A stretch of 64,000 bases of DNA from JOPF136 sp963773835 (GTDB taxonomy: Bacteria; Acidobacteriota; Terriglobia; Acidiferrales; UBA7541), in contig CAVZCQ010000001.1 of NCBI GenBank assembly GCA_963773835.1, positions 1,116,001 through 1,180,000 on the forward strand, written 5' to 3'. Each line of letters starts with the position of its first letter. Position 1 is the first letter of the stretch. Below are positions 15,176-23,687 of the stretch, one piece after another. Made by a program: the position numbers and the translations under genes. Below the pieces are notes generated by a model. It did no database searches, was not told the DNA's origin, and was given only the letters and a program-made list of their open reading frames with translations.

Positions 15176-18100
15176 CACGTTGTCTTTCGAGCCGCTGGAG
15201 GGCGAGGCGGGCGGCGGAGCGACGTCGGCGGAGAGGGAGGCGAGACGCTGCTGTAACACCTCTCCCAGTCCCGAGAACACCTGGGCGCAGGACTGGCGGA
15301 CGCGCTGCTCGGCATCGCGCGCGAGATTGTCGAGAATGGTCTGCGAATGTTCGGAGAGAGACGCGACCGTGGTGACCATCAGGGAGTTGGCGACATTGCT
15401 GAGATGGTCGCGGTGCTCCTCGAGGGCGCCGGCGCCGAGTTCGGCGAGACTCGCGCGCCATTTCTGGTGCAAATCGTCGCGTTCCACCTGCCAGCGCTGG
15501 AGGACGGGTTGAAGGGCGCGGTCGAGTTCCACCTGCGCGCGGCCGAGGCTCTCCGTCACTTCATGGGCCAGGCGTTCGGCGAACGCGGCCGCGGACTTGG
15601 TGTGCAGCGCTTCCATTTCGTCGCGAGTGCGCGCGGCGCGCTCTTCCACCTGCTCGACGGCACGCACGGAGGCTTCCGCCGCGGCGGCTTCCGCGTCGTG
15701 GGCCTGTGAGGAGACGCGGGCAATCACTTCGCCGGCCGCAAATTCGGTAGCGCGGCGCGCGCGTTCGATCTGCTGTTCGGCGAGCCGCCGCGTTTCTTCG
15801 GTGACGTGAGCGCGCGCAGCCTCGGTGGCCACTTCGATATCGGTCTTCGCGGCCTCCTTCACCTTTGCGGCCTCCTCTTCCAGCAGCGCCTGGGTATGTT
15901 CCGCGTAGCTGCGGCTGAAGTGCTCGAGCTCGCTGGCGAATAGGCTGGACATTTCTCCGGCCTTTTCCCGCAGGGCAGCGATGGCCTGCTCGAGCGCGCG
16001 CTCCACAGCAGATTGCAGACTTGTATTTGCCTTTTTCTGGTACCACTCGGAGGCCTTGAAGAGGGCTTCGAATGTCTTGTGGGTAGTGTCGTCGGCCTTC
16101 TCTTCGATTTCGGCGAGCATGCGCGCGGTGGCTTCGCGGCCGGAGGCGTTGAAGTCCTTTTCGATCTGGGCCACGCGGGATTGCAGCCGCTCTGCCGTCT
16201 CGCGGACGGCGGATTCGGTGGCGCCCTGGAGCCGTTCGCGGAATCCAACGAGCACCTGATCGGCGTGCTGTTCGCTGGACTGGAGCCGGGCGGCTGTTTC
16301 GTTCACGCGAACCAATTCCGGCTCGAGCCGGGCGCGGACCTGTGATTCGAGGGCGGCGCGGAATTTCTCGAGTGAGTCGCGACTGGCAGCTTCCAGGGCG
16401 GGGGCGGTCTTCGCTTCGATCTCCTGCCAGGAAGCCCGGGCCCGCTGTTCGAGTTCCTGGGAACGCGCGCGCAGCCCTTCGTCCAGTTCCCGGCGGATTT
16501 GTTCGGTGGCCGCTGCGCGCAGCGAGTCCACCTGGCCGAGGGTGGCCTGGATGCGCTCCTGGGCCTCGCGCACGGCGCCGAGCACCGATTCGAGACGCCG
16601 GCTCTCGCCTTCCAAGGTCGCGCGCAGGGCGTCGAGGACTGAATGCATCTCGGCGGTGCGCGCCTCGAGGGACCCCCTCGCCACGTCGAGCCCTTTGTGG
16701 AGTTCTCCCGCGCGTGCCTCGAGCGAGCCGCCCGCCGATTCGAGCGTGGCGTGGAGCTCACCAGCCCGCGCCTCCAATGCGCCGCGGGCGGATTCGAGCC
16801 CCGTGTGAAGCTCGGCGGTGCGAGCTTCGAGCGAAGCGCGCGCGCTATCCATACCGGCGTGGAGTTCGGCGCTGCGCGCATCGAGCGCACCCCGCGCTGC
16901 ATCCAGGCCGGAATGCAACTCCGCCGCACGGCCTTCGAGGGCCGCGCGAGCCGCTTCAATTCCCGCGCGAGCCTCCGCGGCATGGGCATCGAGGGCGCCC
17001 CGCAGCGAGTCCAGATTGGAGCGCGCCTCGGCAGCACCTGCATCGAGCGCGCCGCGGAGTTCATCCACGCTGTTTCGAGCGGCGGCCACGCGCGCGTCCA
17101 TTGCGGCTTCCAACTCTCCAAACCTGCGCTGCGCTTCCACTGCGGCCCGCTCGGAATGTCCCGTGGTCTCCGCCGCCGCATCCCGCATGCGGGAGACGGC
17201 GTGGCCTGCTTCGGACTGGACGGATTCGAGGGCCTCCTGCGCCGCGGCCGTCTGGGCTTCGATTTGGGTCTTGAGGTTTTCGATGGCCGGAGCGATGGCC
17301 GCAGCGGAAGCTTCGGCGAGCTGCATGCGCAGCGATTCCGTGGAACCGGCGAGCGACTGCGCGACCAGTTCCTCCCAACGCACGCGGGCAGCCGCCAATT
17401 CGCGGTCCACGTGCTCCCGCCATTCGCCGCGTCCCGCGCCGAGTTTCTGGGAAATGGCGGCGTCGAGTTCGCCCGCTTCGCGGGCCAGGTCGGCGAGGAG
17501 GCCGCGAGTGGCTTCGACACGCGCGTCGAGCGCTGCGAGAGCCTGTCCGGCGGCAGTTTTGCCGGCAGCGGTGATCGTTTCGCTCGCGGTCTGGACGGAG
17601 GCGCTAATCTGTTCTGCGGTGGTTTGGGCGGCGGCGGCGAGCTGATCGCGCACGGCATCGAGCTGTTTCCGGGCCGCTTCCAATTCCTCGCTGGCCAGCC
17701 GCCGCACTTCGCCGGAGGTGTTGGCGATGTCCGTGCGCAGCCCATCCAGAGCGCCGGCAACGGATTGCTCCATTTCGGCGCGGGCCGCTGCGGTGAGCCG
17801 CTCGTTGCTGGCCTGACCGGCTTCCTCAATCCTGCCGAGAGACTGGCGAAGCAGGTCTTCCATGCGGGTTGCGGCCTGGGCCATGACGCGCTGGCCCTCG
17901 GCGCGGCTTTGCATGGAGAGAGCCCGCGCGGTCTCTTCCCGGGCGGACTCCAGCCGCGCCAGTGCCTGCGCGAGAGCGGCCTCGGCGGCCTGCCGGGCCT
18001 GTGCGGAGGCGTCGGTGACGGATTTCGAGTCCTGTTCGGCCTGTTCTTTCATCGCACGGGCCGATTCGTAGCGGACGATTTCGAGGCGTGCCAGCGCTTC

Positions 18101-18919
18101 GCGCAAAGCCACATCCAGGCGCTCGGCGTGGATCTGGCCATGAGTCATCAGCGCCTGTTTCACGGCCTCGGCGGCGGCGCCGCGCATCTGGTTGGTCATG
18201 GCGGCGGTAATCTGAGAGCTTTCCGCGTTCACGACCGCGGCCACGATTTTCTTCACGTCGTCCTGAATCTGGCGCCGGGCGTCTGCGATGAGCTTCTGTA
18301 CCTGCCGCGCCGCAGGGTCGGCAGCCTCCGCGGGGGCAGGGGGCTCCGGCCGCGGCATGGTCCGGACCTTTTCGGAAACGGGCGCGGGAGGCGGCGATTC
18401 GAGGGGCAGAGTGTCTTCGACGGCGGCCGGGGCAGCGGGACGAGCGGGCTCCGGCGGCGCAACTCCGGAGACCAGGGCAGCCGGCGCCGCGGGCTGAGCG
18501 GCGAGCGCGACGTCGTCGGGCCACGGGAACCAATCGTCAGGCGGGAACGCGACGCCCCAGACGTTTCCGGGGACGGCGATCTCCACGCCGACCTGAAACA
18601 GCTCGCGCACCGTGCGCGGGCGCTGAATCCAGGAGACGCGGGCGCGAACGCGGCGCGCAGGGTAACCCGGTTCGGGGTGCTGGACTTCCAGTTCCACCGC
18701 GCCATTGCGAGGAACGTAATGCTTGGACTGATAGCGACAGCCGTGGCAACTGACGATCAGGGTGGAGGTGCGTTCTTTGAACGGCTGGCCGAGAGCGTCC
18801 TCTCCGGACACGGCCAGGGGAACGGCATGGACGATGCGCGTGCTCCGCCGTCGCTTCGGTTCCGGATCGGCCGATTTGCTCTGCTCGACCACACTTTCCC
18901 CCTGAGAGTAAAACAGCAT
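15173..18919 (-). CDS. Giant PilZ-domain/coiled-coil protein
   Basis: 1248 residues from the ATG at 18919. The N-terminal 110 residues resemble a PilZ domain (RRRSTRIVHAVPLAVSG, then ERTSTLIVSCHGCRY and VQHPEPGYPARRVRARVSW), the fold that often binds cyclic di-GMP; the RxxxR part is only loosely kept. A Pro/Ala linker follows, then about 1000 residues of almost uninterrupted Ala/Glu/Arg/Gln-rich helix typical of apolipoprotein- or SMC-like coiled coils. Nine perfect 18-residue repeats lie in the middle (DNA 16574-17059). No signal peptide or membrane helix, so it is likely a cytoplasmic filament or scaffold. It is next to a second PilZ gene and faces a pseudokinase gene; a signalling or cytoskeletal role is inference. 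Confidence 0.85.
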   Translation of the reverse strand: MLFYSQGESVVEQSKSADPEPKRRRSTRIVHAVPLAVSGEDALGQPFKERTSTLIVSCHGCRYQSKHYVPRNGAVELEVQHPEPGYPARRVRARVSWIQRPRTVRELFQVGVEIAVPGNVWGVAFPPDDWFPWPDDVALAAQPAAPAALVSGVAPPEPARPAAPAAVEDTLPLESPPPAPVSEKVRTMPRPEPPAPAEAADPAARQVQKLIADARRQIQDDVKKIVAAVVNAESSQITAAMTNQMRGAAAEAVKQALMTHGQIHAERLDVALREALARLEIVRYESARAMKEQAEQDSKSVTDASAQARQAAEAALAQALARLESAREETARALSMQSRAEGQRVMAQAATRMEDLLRQSLGRIEEAGQASNERLTAAARAEMEQSVAGALDGLRTDIANTSGEVRRLASEELEAARKQLDAVRDQLAAAAQTTAEQISASVQTASETITAAGKTAAGQALAALDARVEATRGLLADLAREAGELDAAISQKLGAGRGEWREHVDRELAAARVRWEELVAQSLAGSTESLRMQLAEASAAAIAPAIENLKTQIEAQTAAAQEALESVQSEAGHAVSRMRDAAAETTGHSERAAVEAQRRFGELEAAMDARVAAARNSVDELRGALDAGAAEARSNLDSLRGALDAHAAEARAGIEAARAALEGRAAELHSGLDAARGALDARSAELHAGMDSARASLEARTAELHTGLESARGALEARAGELHATLESAGGSLEARAGELHKGLDVARGSLEARTAEMHSVLDALRATLEGESRRLESVLGAVREAQERIQATLGQVDSLRAAATEQIRRELDEGLRARSQELEQRARASWQEIEAKTAPALEAASRDSLEKFRAALESQVRARLEPELVRVNETAARLQSSEQHADQVLVGFRERLQGATESAVRETAERLQSRVAQIEKDFNASGREATARMLAEIEEKADDTTHKTFEALFKASEWYQKKANTSLQSAVERALEQAIAALREKAGEMSSLFASELEHFSRSYAEHTQALLEEEAAKVKEAAKTDIEVATEAARAHVTEETRRLAEQQIERARRATEFAAGEVIARVSSQAHDAEAAAAEASVRAVEQVEERAARTRDEMEALHTKSAAAFAERLAHEVTESLGRAQVELDRALQPVLQRWQVERDDLHQKWRASLAELGAGALEEHRDHLSNVANSLMVTTVASLSEHSQTILDNLARDAEQRVRQSCAQVFSGLGEVLQQRLASLSADVAPPPASPSSGSKDNV
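16574..17059 (-). repeat. Nine tandem 54-bp / 18-residue coiled-coil repeats
   Basis: Inside the coiled-coil gene nine consecutive units of exactly 18 residues follow the pattern [LA]RxxLEARxxELHxxLxx, for example ARGALDARSAELHAGMDS and ARGSLEARTAEMHSVLDA. Eighteen residues equal five alpha-helical turns, so every unit presents the same face. The repeats differ at the DNA level, which means they are old or under selection, not a recent slippage product. Confidence 0.9.
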
Positions 18920-19095
18920 AGCACCCGGCGCGGGGCAGCGCGCCGAGCCTGGAGGGCGATGCGAAAGGGTTAATGCCGGACACGCGACGCGGGCGGCGAG
19001 GCACGAAACGGTACATGGGCACATGGCAAATGGAGGGATTGGCCGCGGGACGGCCGGAGGAACCGGCGTGAGGCGACGACGAGAAAGGCGCCGGC

Positions 19096-19422
19096 TCAGC
19101 CTAGAAACTGCCGAACCATGTGCGCCAGGCGGGCGCGCTCTTCCTGCCGCATTTGCACGAACTCGACTCCCATTCCCCGGCCGGGCTGTGCCGTGCGGAC
19201 GGTGGCGCGGGCTCGCACCTGCCCGTTCGGGGTTTCGAATAGGAGTTGGATCACCGCGCCGGGAGGGGGAGGTTCCTGCTCGTGAATATAGAGCCCTCCC
19301 AGGCCGACGCAGCTAATCCGGGCGATGCTGTTCCGGGTGGGAGTGCGCCAGGCCACCACGAGAGTCTGCGGGGGAGACGCACGCGCGTAACGGCGTTTCT
19401 TCGCGAACAGGGCTACCGGCAT
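19096..19422 (-). CDS. Small PilZ-domain protein
   Basis: 108 residues from the ATG at 19422; the longer frame to 19557 would run through the nuo promoter region. It contains RRYARASPPQ (the RxxxR arm of PilZ), then VAWRTPTRNSIARISCVGLGGLYI, which matches the D/NxSxxG motif in altered form (SCVGLGG), and strands up to GMGVEFVQMR. PilZ domains bind cyclic di-GMP and control motility, polysaccharide synthesis or secretion. It is the second PilZ gene in a row on this strand, 177 bases upstream of the giant coiled-coil gene. It is divergent from nuoA. Confidence 0.75.
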   Translation of the reverse strand: MPVALFAKKRRYARASPPQTLVVAWRTPTRNSIARISCVGLGGLYIHEQEPPPPGAVIQLLFETPNGQVRARATVRTAQPGRGMGVEFVQMRQEERARLAHMVRQFLG

Positions 19423-19528
19423 GGCGAGCCTCGCCTCCAGGGCTGGGGGCGTCGAAAAGGGCGGGTGCTTCCATTCTATGGCTCTCCCGCGGAGCGCACG
19501 GAAAATATTGCAGGCGTGCCGCGTGAGA

Positions 19529-19557
19529 GTGACAGTGCCGGAGGGGTGTGATAGCAT
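19529..19557 (+). promoter_or_regulatory. Candidate sigma-70 promoter for the nuo cluster
   Basis: GTGACA (19529-19534, five of six matches to the -35 consensus), a 17-base spacer and TAGCAT (19552-19557, four of six at -10). Transcription would start near 19564, about ten bases before the nuoA ATG, giving a very short leader. Seen by eye only. Confidence 0.4.
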
Positions 19558-19574
19558 CCGCTGCGATCGGAAAA

Positions 19575-19934
19575 ATGCCGCCGCAATACATTCCGGTGCT
19601 GATTTTCGCGGTGCTGGCCGCGGCGTTTCCGGCGGTGACGCTCCTGTTGTTCCAGCTCATCCGGCCGTCCTCCGGGGCCATGGGGGCGAAACTGAAGCCC
19701 TACGAGTGCGGGATCCCGGCCGAAAGCGACTCGCGGGGGCGGTACTCGGTGCGCTTCTACATCGTGGCGATCCTGTTCGTAATCTTCGACGTGGAGACAG
19801 TGTTCCTGTTTCCCTGGGCGGTGGACTACCGGTTGTTGGGGGTGTACGGGCTGATCAGTATGTTCGTGTTTCTGGGCATCCTGATCGTGGGGTACATCTG
19901 GCTGTACCGCAAAGGCGCACTCGAGTGGCTGTGA
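19575..19934 (+). CDS. nuoA: NADH-quinone oxidoreductase subunit A
   Basis: 119 residues from ATG 19575, three membrane helices. It has the NuoA signature KLKPYECGIPAESDSRGRYSVRFYIVAILFVIFDVETVFLFPWA, split here only by eye into the conserved loop and helix 2. NuoA sits in the membrane arm of complex I next to NuoH and helps form the quinone channel. It is the first gene of the cluster. The usual next gene, nuoB, is absent: only 145 bases separate nuoA from nuoC and they hold no cysteine-rich frame. Confidence 0.95.
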   Translation: MPPQYIPVLIFAVLAAAFPAVTLLLFQLIRPSSGAMGAKLKPYECGIPAESDSRGRYSVRFYIVAILFVIFDVETVFLFPWAVDYRLLGVYGLISMFVFLGILIVGYIWLYRKGALEWL

Positions 19935-20079
19935 GGCCCCCGGCTGCACCGCGCGTCCGACTCGCGCGGAACCATCGGAAATCTGCTGCGCGGAGAGAGG
20001 GCGCCCGGAGCGCGTTGACGCATGGGAGTGCCTGTGTTAACAATCACGGGCTAAATTTTCGGCCGCCGGCTCTCGCCGT

Positions 20080-20865
20080 ATGCGGGATGACCGATCGCCC
20101 ATCGCAGTTCTGACGGGAATGGGAAGCGAACCTCCAGAAAAGCAGCCGCCGTCCACACCCCCGACCGGGGAAACAAAGCCCGCGAGCCCCGCTCCGGGCG
20201 AGACGCCGCAGCCTGTCCCGCCGACGGCTGCTGCAGCAGAAAAGCCGGCCGCTACGGAGAAGCCCGCCACCCCCGCTCCAGCGGCTGCACCTGCTGCGCC
20301 GGCGAAGCCTGCTGCTGCGGCTCCGCCGAAGCCTCCCCCGCCGCCTCCAAAGCCGAAAGAGGGACCGACGCCGCTCGATAACGAACTGGTGAAGCGATTT
20401 CGGGCGAAATTCGGCGAGGCCGTCCGCGAGGCGTGGTTGGACCGGAAACAGGCCATCCTGGTGGTGGATGCGGAAAAGCTGCGAGCCGTGTGCGAATTCG
20501 CCCGCGAGCAGGAAAAATTCGACATGCTGACGGACCTGACGGCCGTGGACTGGCCGAAACGCGAGAAGCGATTCGAGGTGGTGCTGCAGCTTTATTCGTT
20601 TCCGAAGAACGAACGGCTGCGGATCAAAGCAGCGGCGGCGGATGGCGAAGCGGTGCCGAGCGTGATTGCGGTCTGGCCGGCGGCCGGATGGCTCGAACGG
20701 GAGTGTTTCGACATGTTCGGGATCCGGTTCGAAGGCCATGCCGGCCTGAAACGCATCCTGCTGCCCGACGAGTGGCAGGGGCACCCGCTGCGGAAGGACT
20801 ACGACATCCTCCAGCAGGACGAAGCCTGGGTGCGAGAGAACATGGGAATCGAGAGCGGACAATAG
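20080..20865 (+). CDS. nuoC: NADH-quinone oxidoreductase subunit C with Pro/Ala-rich N-terminal extension
   Basis: 261 residues; ATG 20119 is an alternative start 13 codons later. Residues about 100-255 form a normal NuoC domain, with FDMLTDLTAVDWPKREKRFEV, LERECFDMFGIRFEGH and RILLPDEWQGHPLRKDY, the last being the family signature. Before it lies an extension of about 95 residues made mostly of Pro, Ala, Lys and Glu, which is not part of ordinary NuoC and is probably disordered. NuoC is a peripheral-arm subunit that binds NuoD. The stop is directly followed by the nuoD ATG (TAGATG), so the two are translated together. Confidence 0.93.
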   Translation: MRDDRSPIAVLTGMGSEPPEKQPPSTPPTGETKPASPAPGETPQPVPPTAAAAEKPAATEKPATPAPAAAPAAPAKPAAAAPPKPPPPPPKPKEGPTPLDNELVKRFRAKFGEAVREAWLDRKQAILVVDAEKLRAVCEFAREQEKFDMLTDLTAVDWPKREKRFEVVLQLYSFPKNERLRIKAAAADGEAVPSVIAVWPAAGWLERECFDMFGIRFEGHAGLKRILLPDEWQGHPLRKDYDILQQDEAWVRENMGIESGQ

Positions 20866-22005
20866 ATGGACGAGACACGCAACGCCGCGCTGCCCGTCGA
20901 AATGCCCATCCCCGGGGCAGACGAAATCGTGCTGAACATGGGGCCGCAGCACCCCTCGACGCACGGGGTGCTGCGCGTGAAGCTGAAGCTGGACGGGGAG
21001 CGCATCGAGGGCTCGGAGTGCGTGATCGGCTATTTGCACCGCGGCGTGGAGAAAATCGCGGAGCACCGCAGCTACCAGCAGTTCGCGCCTTACGTGGACC
21101 GCATGGATTACGTCGCGGCGGTGTCGAACGGGCTGGGCTACTGCGAGGCGGTGGAGAAACTGCTGGGGGCGGAGGCGCCGCCGCGCGCGAGAGTGGTTCG
21201 GACCATCCTGACGGAGCTGCAGCGAATCGCCAGCCACCTGCTGTGGCTGGGCACGCATGCGCTGGACATCGGCGCGCTCACACCCGTGTTCTACTGCCTG
21301 CGGGAGCGCGAGGAAATCCTGAAGATATTCGAGAAGTATTGCGGCGCGCGGCTGACCACGCACGCGTTCCGCATCGGTGGACTGCAGTACGAGACCTACG
21401 ACGGGTTCGAGCACGATGTTAAACGCTTCTGCGAGGACTTCGTGACAAAGGTGGACGAGTACGAGCAGTTGCTGACCGGCAACCGCATCTGGGTGGGCCG
21501 GATGAAAGGCATCGGCGTGCTCACCGGGGAGCAGGCCATCGCGCTGGGGGTCACGGGGCCGCCGCTGCGCGCGAGCGGCGTGAAATGGGACCTCCGGAAA
21601 GCAATGCCGTATGCCGCTTACGACCAATACCAGTTCGAAATTCCCACCGGGCAGAACGGCGATACCTATGACCGCTACCTGGTGCGGATGGAGGAAATGC
21701 GGCAGGCGAACCGGATTTGCCTGCAGGCCATCGAGAACATCCCTGCCGGGCCGATTATGGCGAAAGTGGGGAAAGTGCTGAAGCCGCCGCCGGGCGAGGT
21801 GTACCACTCAATTGAAGCGCCGAAAGGCGAGATCGGGTACTACGTGGTGAGCGACGGGACGACTCAGCCCTATCGAGTGCGCGTGCGGCCGCCGTCGTTC
21901 ATCAATTTGCAGGCATTCGACACGATGGTGCGCGGCCATCTGGTGGCCGACGTGGTGGCCATCATCGGGACGCTGGATATCGTGCTGGGAGAAGTGGACC
22001 GGTAA
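20866..22005 (+). CDS. nuoD: NADH-quinone oxidoreductase subunit D
   Basis: 379 residues, complete. The start NMGPQHPSTHGVLR, the segment GYLHRGVEKIAEHRSY and the C-terminal DVVAIIGTLDIVLGEVDR are textbook NuoD. With NuoB it forms the quinone-binding site next to cluster N2, and the histidine of HPSTHG lies near the quinone head group in known structures. The gene follows nuoC with no gap, and nuoH begins 27 bases later. Its usual partner nuoB is missing from this cluster and must be encoded elsewhere if complex I is functional. Confidence 0.96.
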   Translation: MDETRNAALPVEMPIPGADEIVLNMGPQHPSTHGVLRVKLKLDGERIEGSECVIGYLHRGVEKIAEHRSYQQFAPYVDRMDYVAAVSNGLGYCEAVEKLLGAEAPPRARVVRTILTELQRIASHLLWLGTHALDIGALTPVFYCLREREEILKIFEKYCGARLTTHAFRIGGLQYETYDGFEHDVKRFCEDFVTKVDEYEQLLTGNRIWVGRMKGIGVLTGEQAIALGVTGPPLRASGVKWDLRKAMPYAAYDQYQFEIPTGQNGDTYDRYLVRMEEMRQANRICLQAIENIPAGPIMAKVGKVLKPPPGEVYHSIEAPKGEIGYYVVSDGTTQPYRVRVRPPSFINLQAFDTMVRGHLVADVVAIIGTLDIVLGEVDR

Positions 22006-22032
22006 GGGAGTGAAAGGGGAACCGACGGGGTG

Positions 22033-23337
22033 ATGCAGGGGATTATCAGTTTCGTCCGCACTTACATCTGGCAGCTCGTCGATGCGCTCGTCATCGTGGG
22101 AATCTTCCCGCTGCTCGCCGGCTATGTGGTGCTGCTGGAACGGAAAGTGATGGCGGACATGCAGGCGCGGCTCGGCCCCATGCGCGTCGGGCCGCACGGC
22201 CTGCTCCAGCCTCTGGCCGATGCCGTGAAGCTGATGATGAAAGAGGACATCATCCCGGAGAGCGCGGACCGGGCGATTTTCTGGCTAGCGCCCATTCTCT
22301 CAGTTTTTGCGGGCATGCTGGCCTTCGCGGCCATCCCGGTCGGGCCCGGATTTCTGATTGCGGATATGAACATCGGCCTGCTGTTCATTTTCGCGATCAG
22401 CTCGATGGGGATTTTCGGGATTGTGCTGGGCGGGTGGGCGTCGAACAGCCATTACTCGCTGCTGGGGGCGCTGCGCAGCGCGGCCCAACTGGTGAGTTAC
22501 GAGGTGGCCGTGGGAATGGCGATGGTGAGCGGGCTGCTGCTGGCGGGCACGCTCTCGATGAAAGACATTGTGGCCTACCAGGCGGAGCACGGCTACTGGC
22601 TGATTTTTGTTGCGCCCGTGGGATTCGTGATTTACCTGATCGGGTCGGTGGCGGAGACGAATCGGGCACCGTTCGACCTGCCGGAGGCAGAATCGGAACT
22701 GGTGGCCGGCTACATGACGGAGTACAGCGGGTTCCGCTGGGCGCTCTATTTCCTGGCGGAGTACTCGAACATGGTGGTGGTGGGGTCGGTGGCGACGACG
22801 CTGTTCCTGGGCGGCTGGATGCGGCCGTTTGCGGGCACTGACTGGCTCAATTTCCTGGATTTCATTCCGCCGCTGGCCATCCTGGGTGTGACGGGCTACT
22901 GCATTTACCGGATTCCGAAGCAAACGGGCTGGGACCAGAAATTCATCATGGCGATTTTTGCGGGAATTTGTTTTCTGATTGCAGTGCCGCTGGCCGCAGT
23001 GCTCGCTCCGCCGCTGGCAGCGTGGAAGCCGCAGGTGCACGGTGCGTTCTGGTTCATCGCTAAAGTGATGAGCTATGTGTACGTTTTCCTATGGGTGCGT
23101 TTCACATTCCCACGGTACCGCTTTGACCAGTTGATGCAGGTGGGCTGGCATTACCTGATTCCGCTTTCCATCGTAAACGTGATGGGAGTGGCGACGGCGA
23201 TTGTGCTGCACAGGGAGGCAGGGTGGAATCCAGCGATATGCATCGGTGTCACGCTGGTGGCCACGCTGCTGGCGGCACTGTGGCTGGTGCGCGCGGGCGA
23301 GCGTCGTGAGCAGGCCGCGGCGCGGAGCACGGCCTGA
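22033..23337 (+). CDS. nuoH: NADH-quinone oxidoreductase subunit H
   Basis: 434 residues from ATG 22033 (a GTG directly before it is an alternative). Eight or nine helices and the signatures LLERKVMADMQARLGPMRVGP and ETNRAPFDLPEAESELVAGY identify NuoH. It is longer than common NuoH proteins of about 330 residues, with an extra hydrophobic C-terminal stretch (VVMG-type helix followed by WNPAICIGVTLVATLLAALWLV). NuoH carries the E-channel that couples quinone reduction to the proton pumps. Normally nuoI follows; here an unknown membrane protein gene starts 14 bases downstream. Confidence 0.95.
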   Translation: MQGIISFVRTYIWQLVDALVIVGIFPLLAGYVVLLERKVMADMQARLGPMRVGPHGLLQPLADAVKLMMKEDIIPESADRAIFWLAPILSVFAGMLAFAAIPVGPGFLIADMNIGLLFIFAISSMGIFGIVLGGWASNSHYSLLGALRSAAQLVSYEVAVGMAMVSGLLLAGTLSMKDIVAYQAEHGYWLIFVAPVGFVIYLIGSVAETNRAPFDLPEAESELVAGYMTEYSGFRWALYFLAEYSNMVVVGSVATTLFLGGWMRPFAGTDWLNFLDFIPPLAILGVTGYCIYRIPKQTGWDQKFIMAIFAGICFLIAVPLAAVLAPPLAAWKPQVHGAFWFIAKVMSYVYVFLWVRFTFPRYRFDQLMQVGWHYLIPLSIVNVMGVATAIVLHREAGWNPAICIGVTLVATLLAALWLVRAGERREQAAARSTA

Positions 23338-23351
23338 GATGGTGAGCAGCG

Positions 23352-23687
23352 GTGCTTGGAATTCTAGTTGCGGCCGTCTCACTGAGCGCGGTGGCGCTGG
23401 GCTTGACCTTTGCCGCCATACGGGGCAAATGGATTCTCTATCGATTGGTGGTCGGCACTGTGGCATTCGTCTTTGTGCTGCTTGCGTTCGGGGCCTGGAT
23501 GATCGCTGCTATTGCTTTTCATTCCCGGGAGGGACCGAACGAAGGTCAGATGTACATCGGTTGGGACCCCAGAGCCCTATTCGGATGGTCGGGCTTGCTC
23601 TGGCTCATGTTGTACGTCGGGTTCTTGGCCTTAATTCTTTGGCTTGGACATCGGCGCCAGCGACAGAGTCTGCAGGGTAAGGGCTGA
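23352..23687 (+). CDS. Unknown small membrane protein in the nuoI position
   Basis: 111 residues from GTG 23352 with three hydrophobic helices: about residues 3-22, 30-57 and 80-99, with a basic C-terminus (HRRQRQSLQGKG). The loop between helices 2 and 3 contains HSREGPNEGQMYIGWDPRALFGW. There is no cysteine, so it is not a ferredoxin-like NuoI. It starts 14 bases after nuoH and its TGA overlaps the nuoJ ATG by one base, so it is embedded in the operon and probably translated with it. I do not recognise the family; an accessory complex I subunit is a reasonable guess from position only. Confidence 0.7.
   Translation: MLGILVAAVSLSAVALGLTFAAIRGKWILYRLVVGTVAFVFVLLAFGAWMIAAIAFHSREGPNEGQMYIGWDPRALFGWSGLLWLMLYVGFLALILWLGHRRQRQSLQGKG

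Noticed and set aside
16643..18973. Open frame of 776 codons on + opposite the coiled-coil gene
   Set aside because: Shadow caused by GC-rich repeats; composition is Arg/Gly-rich and shows no domain.
20044..21807. Open frame of 587 codons on - opposite nuoC/nuoD
   Set aside because: Antisense to two certain nuo genes; His/Arg/Gln-rich without homology-like motifs.
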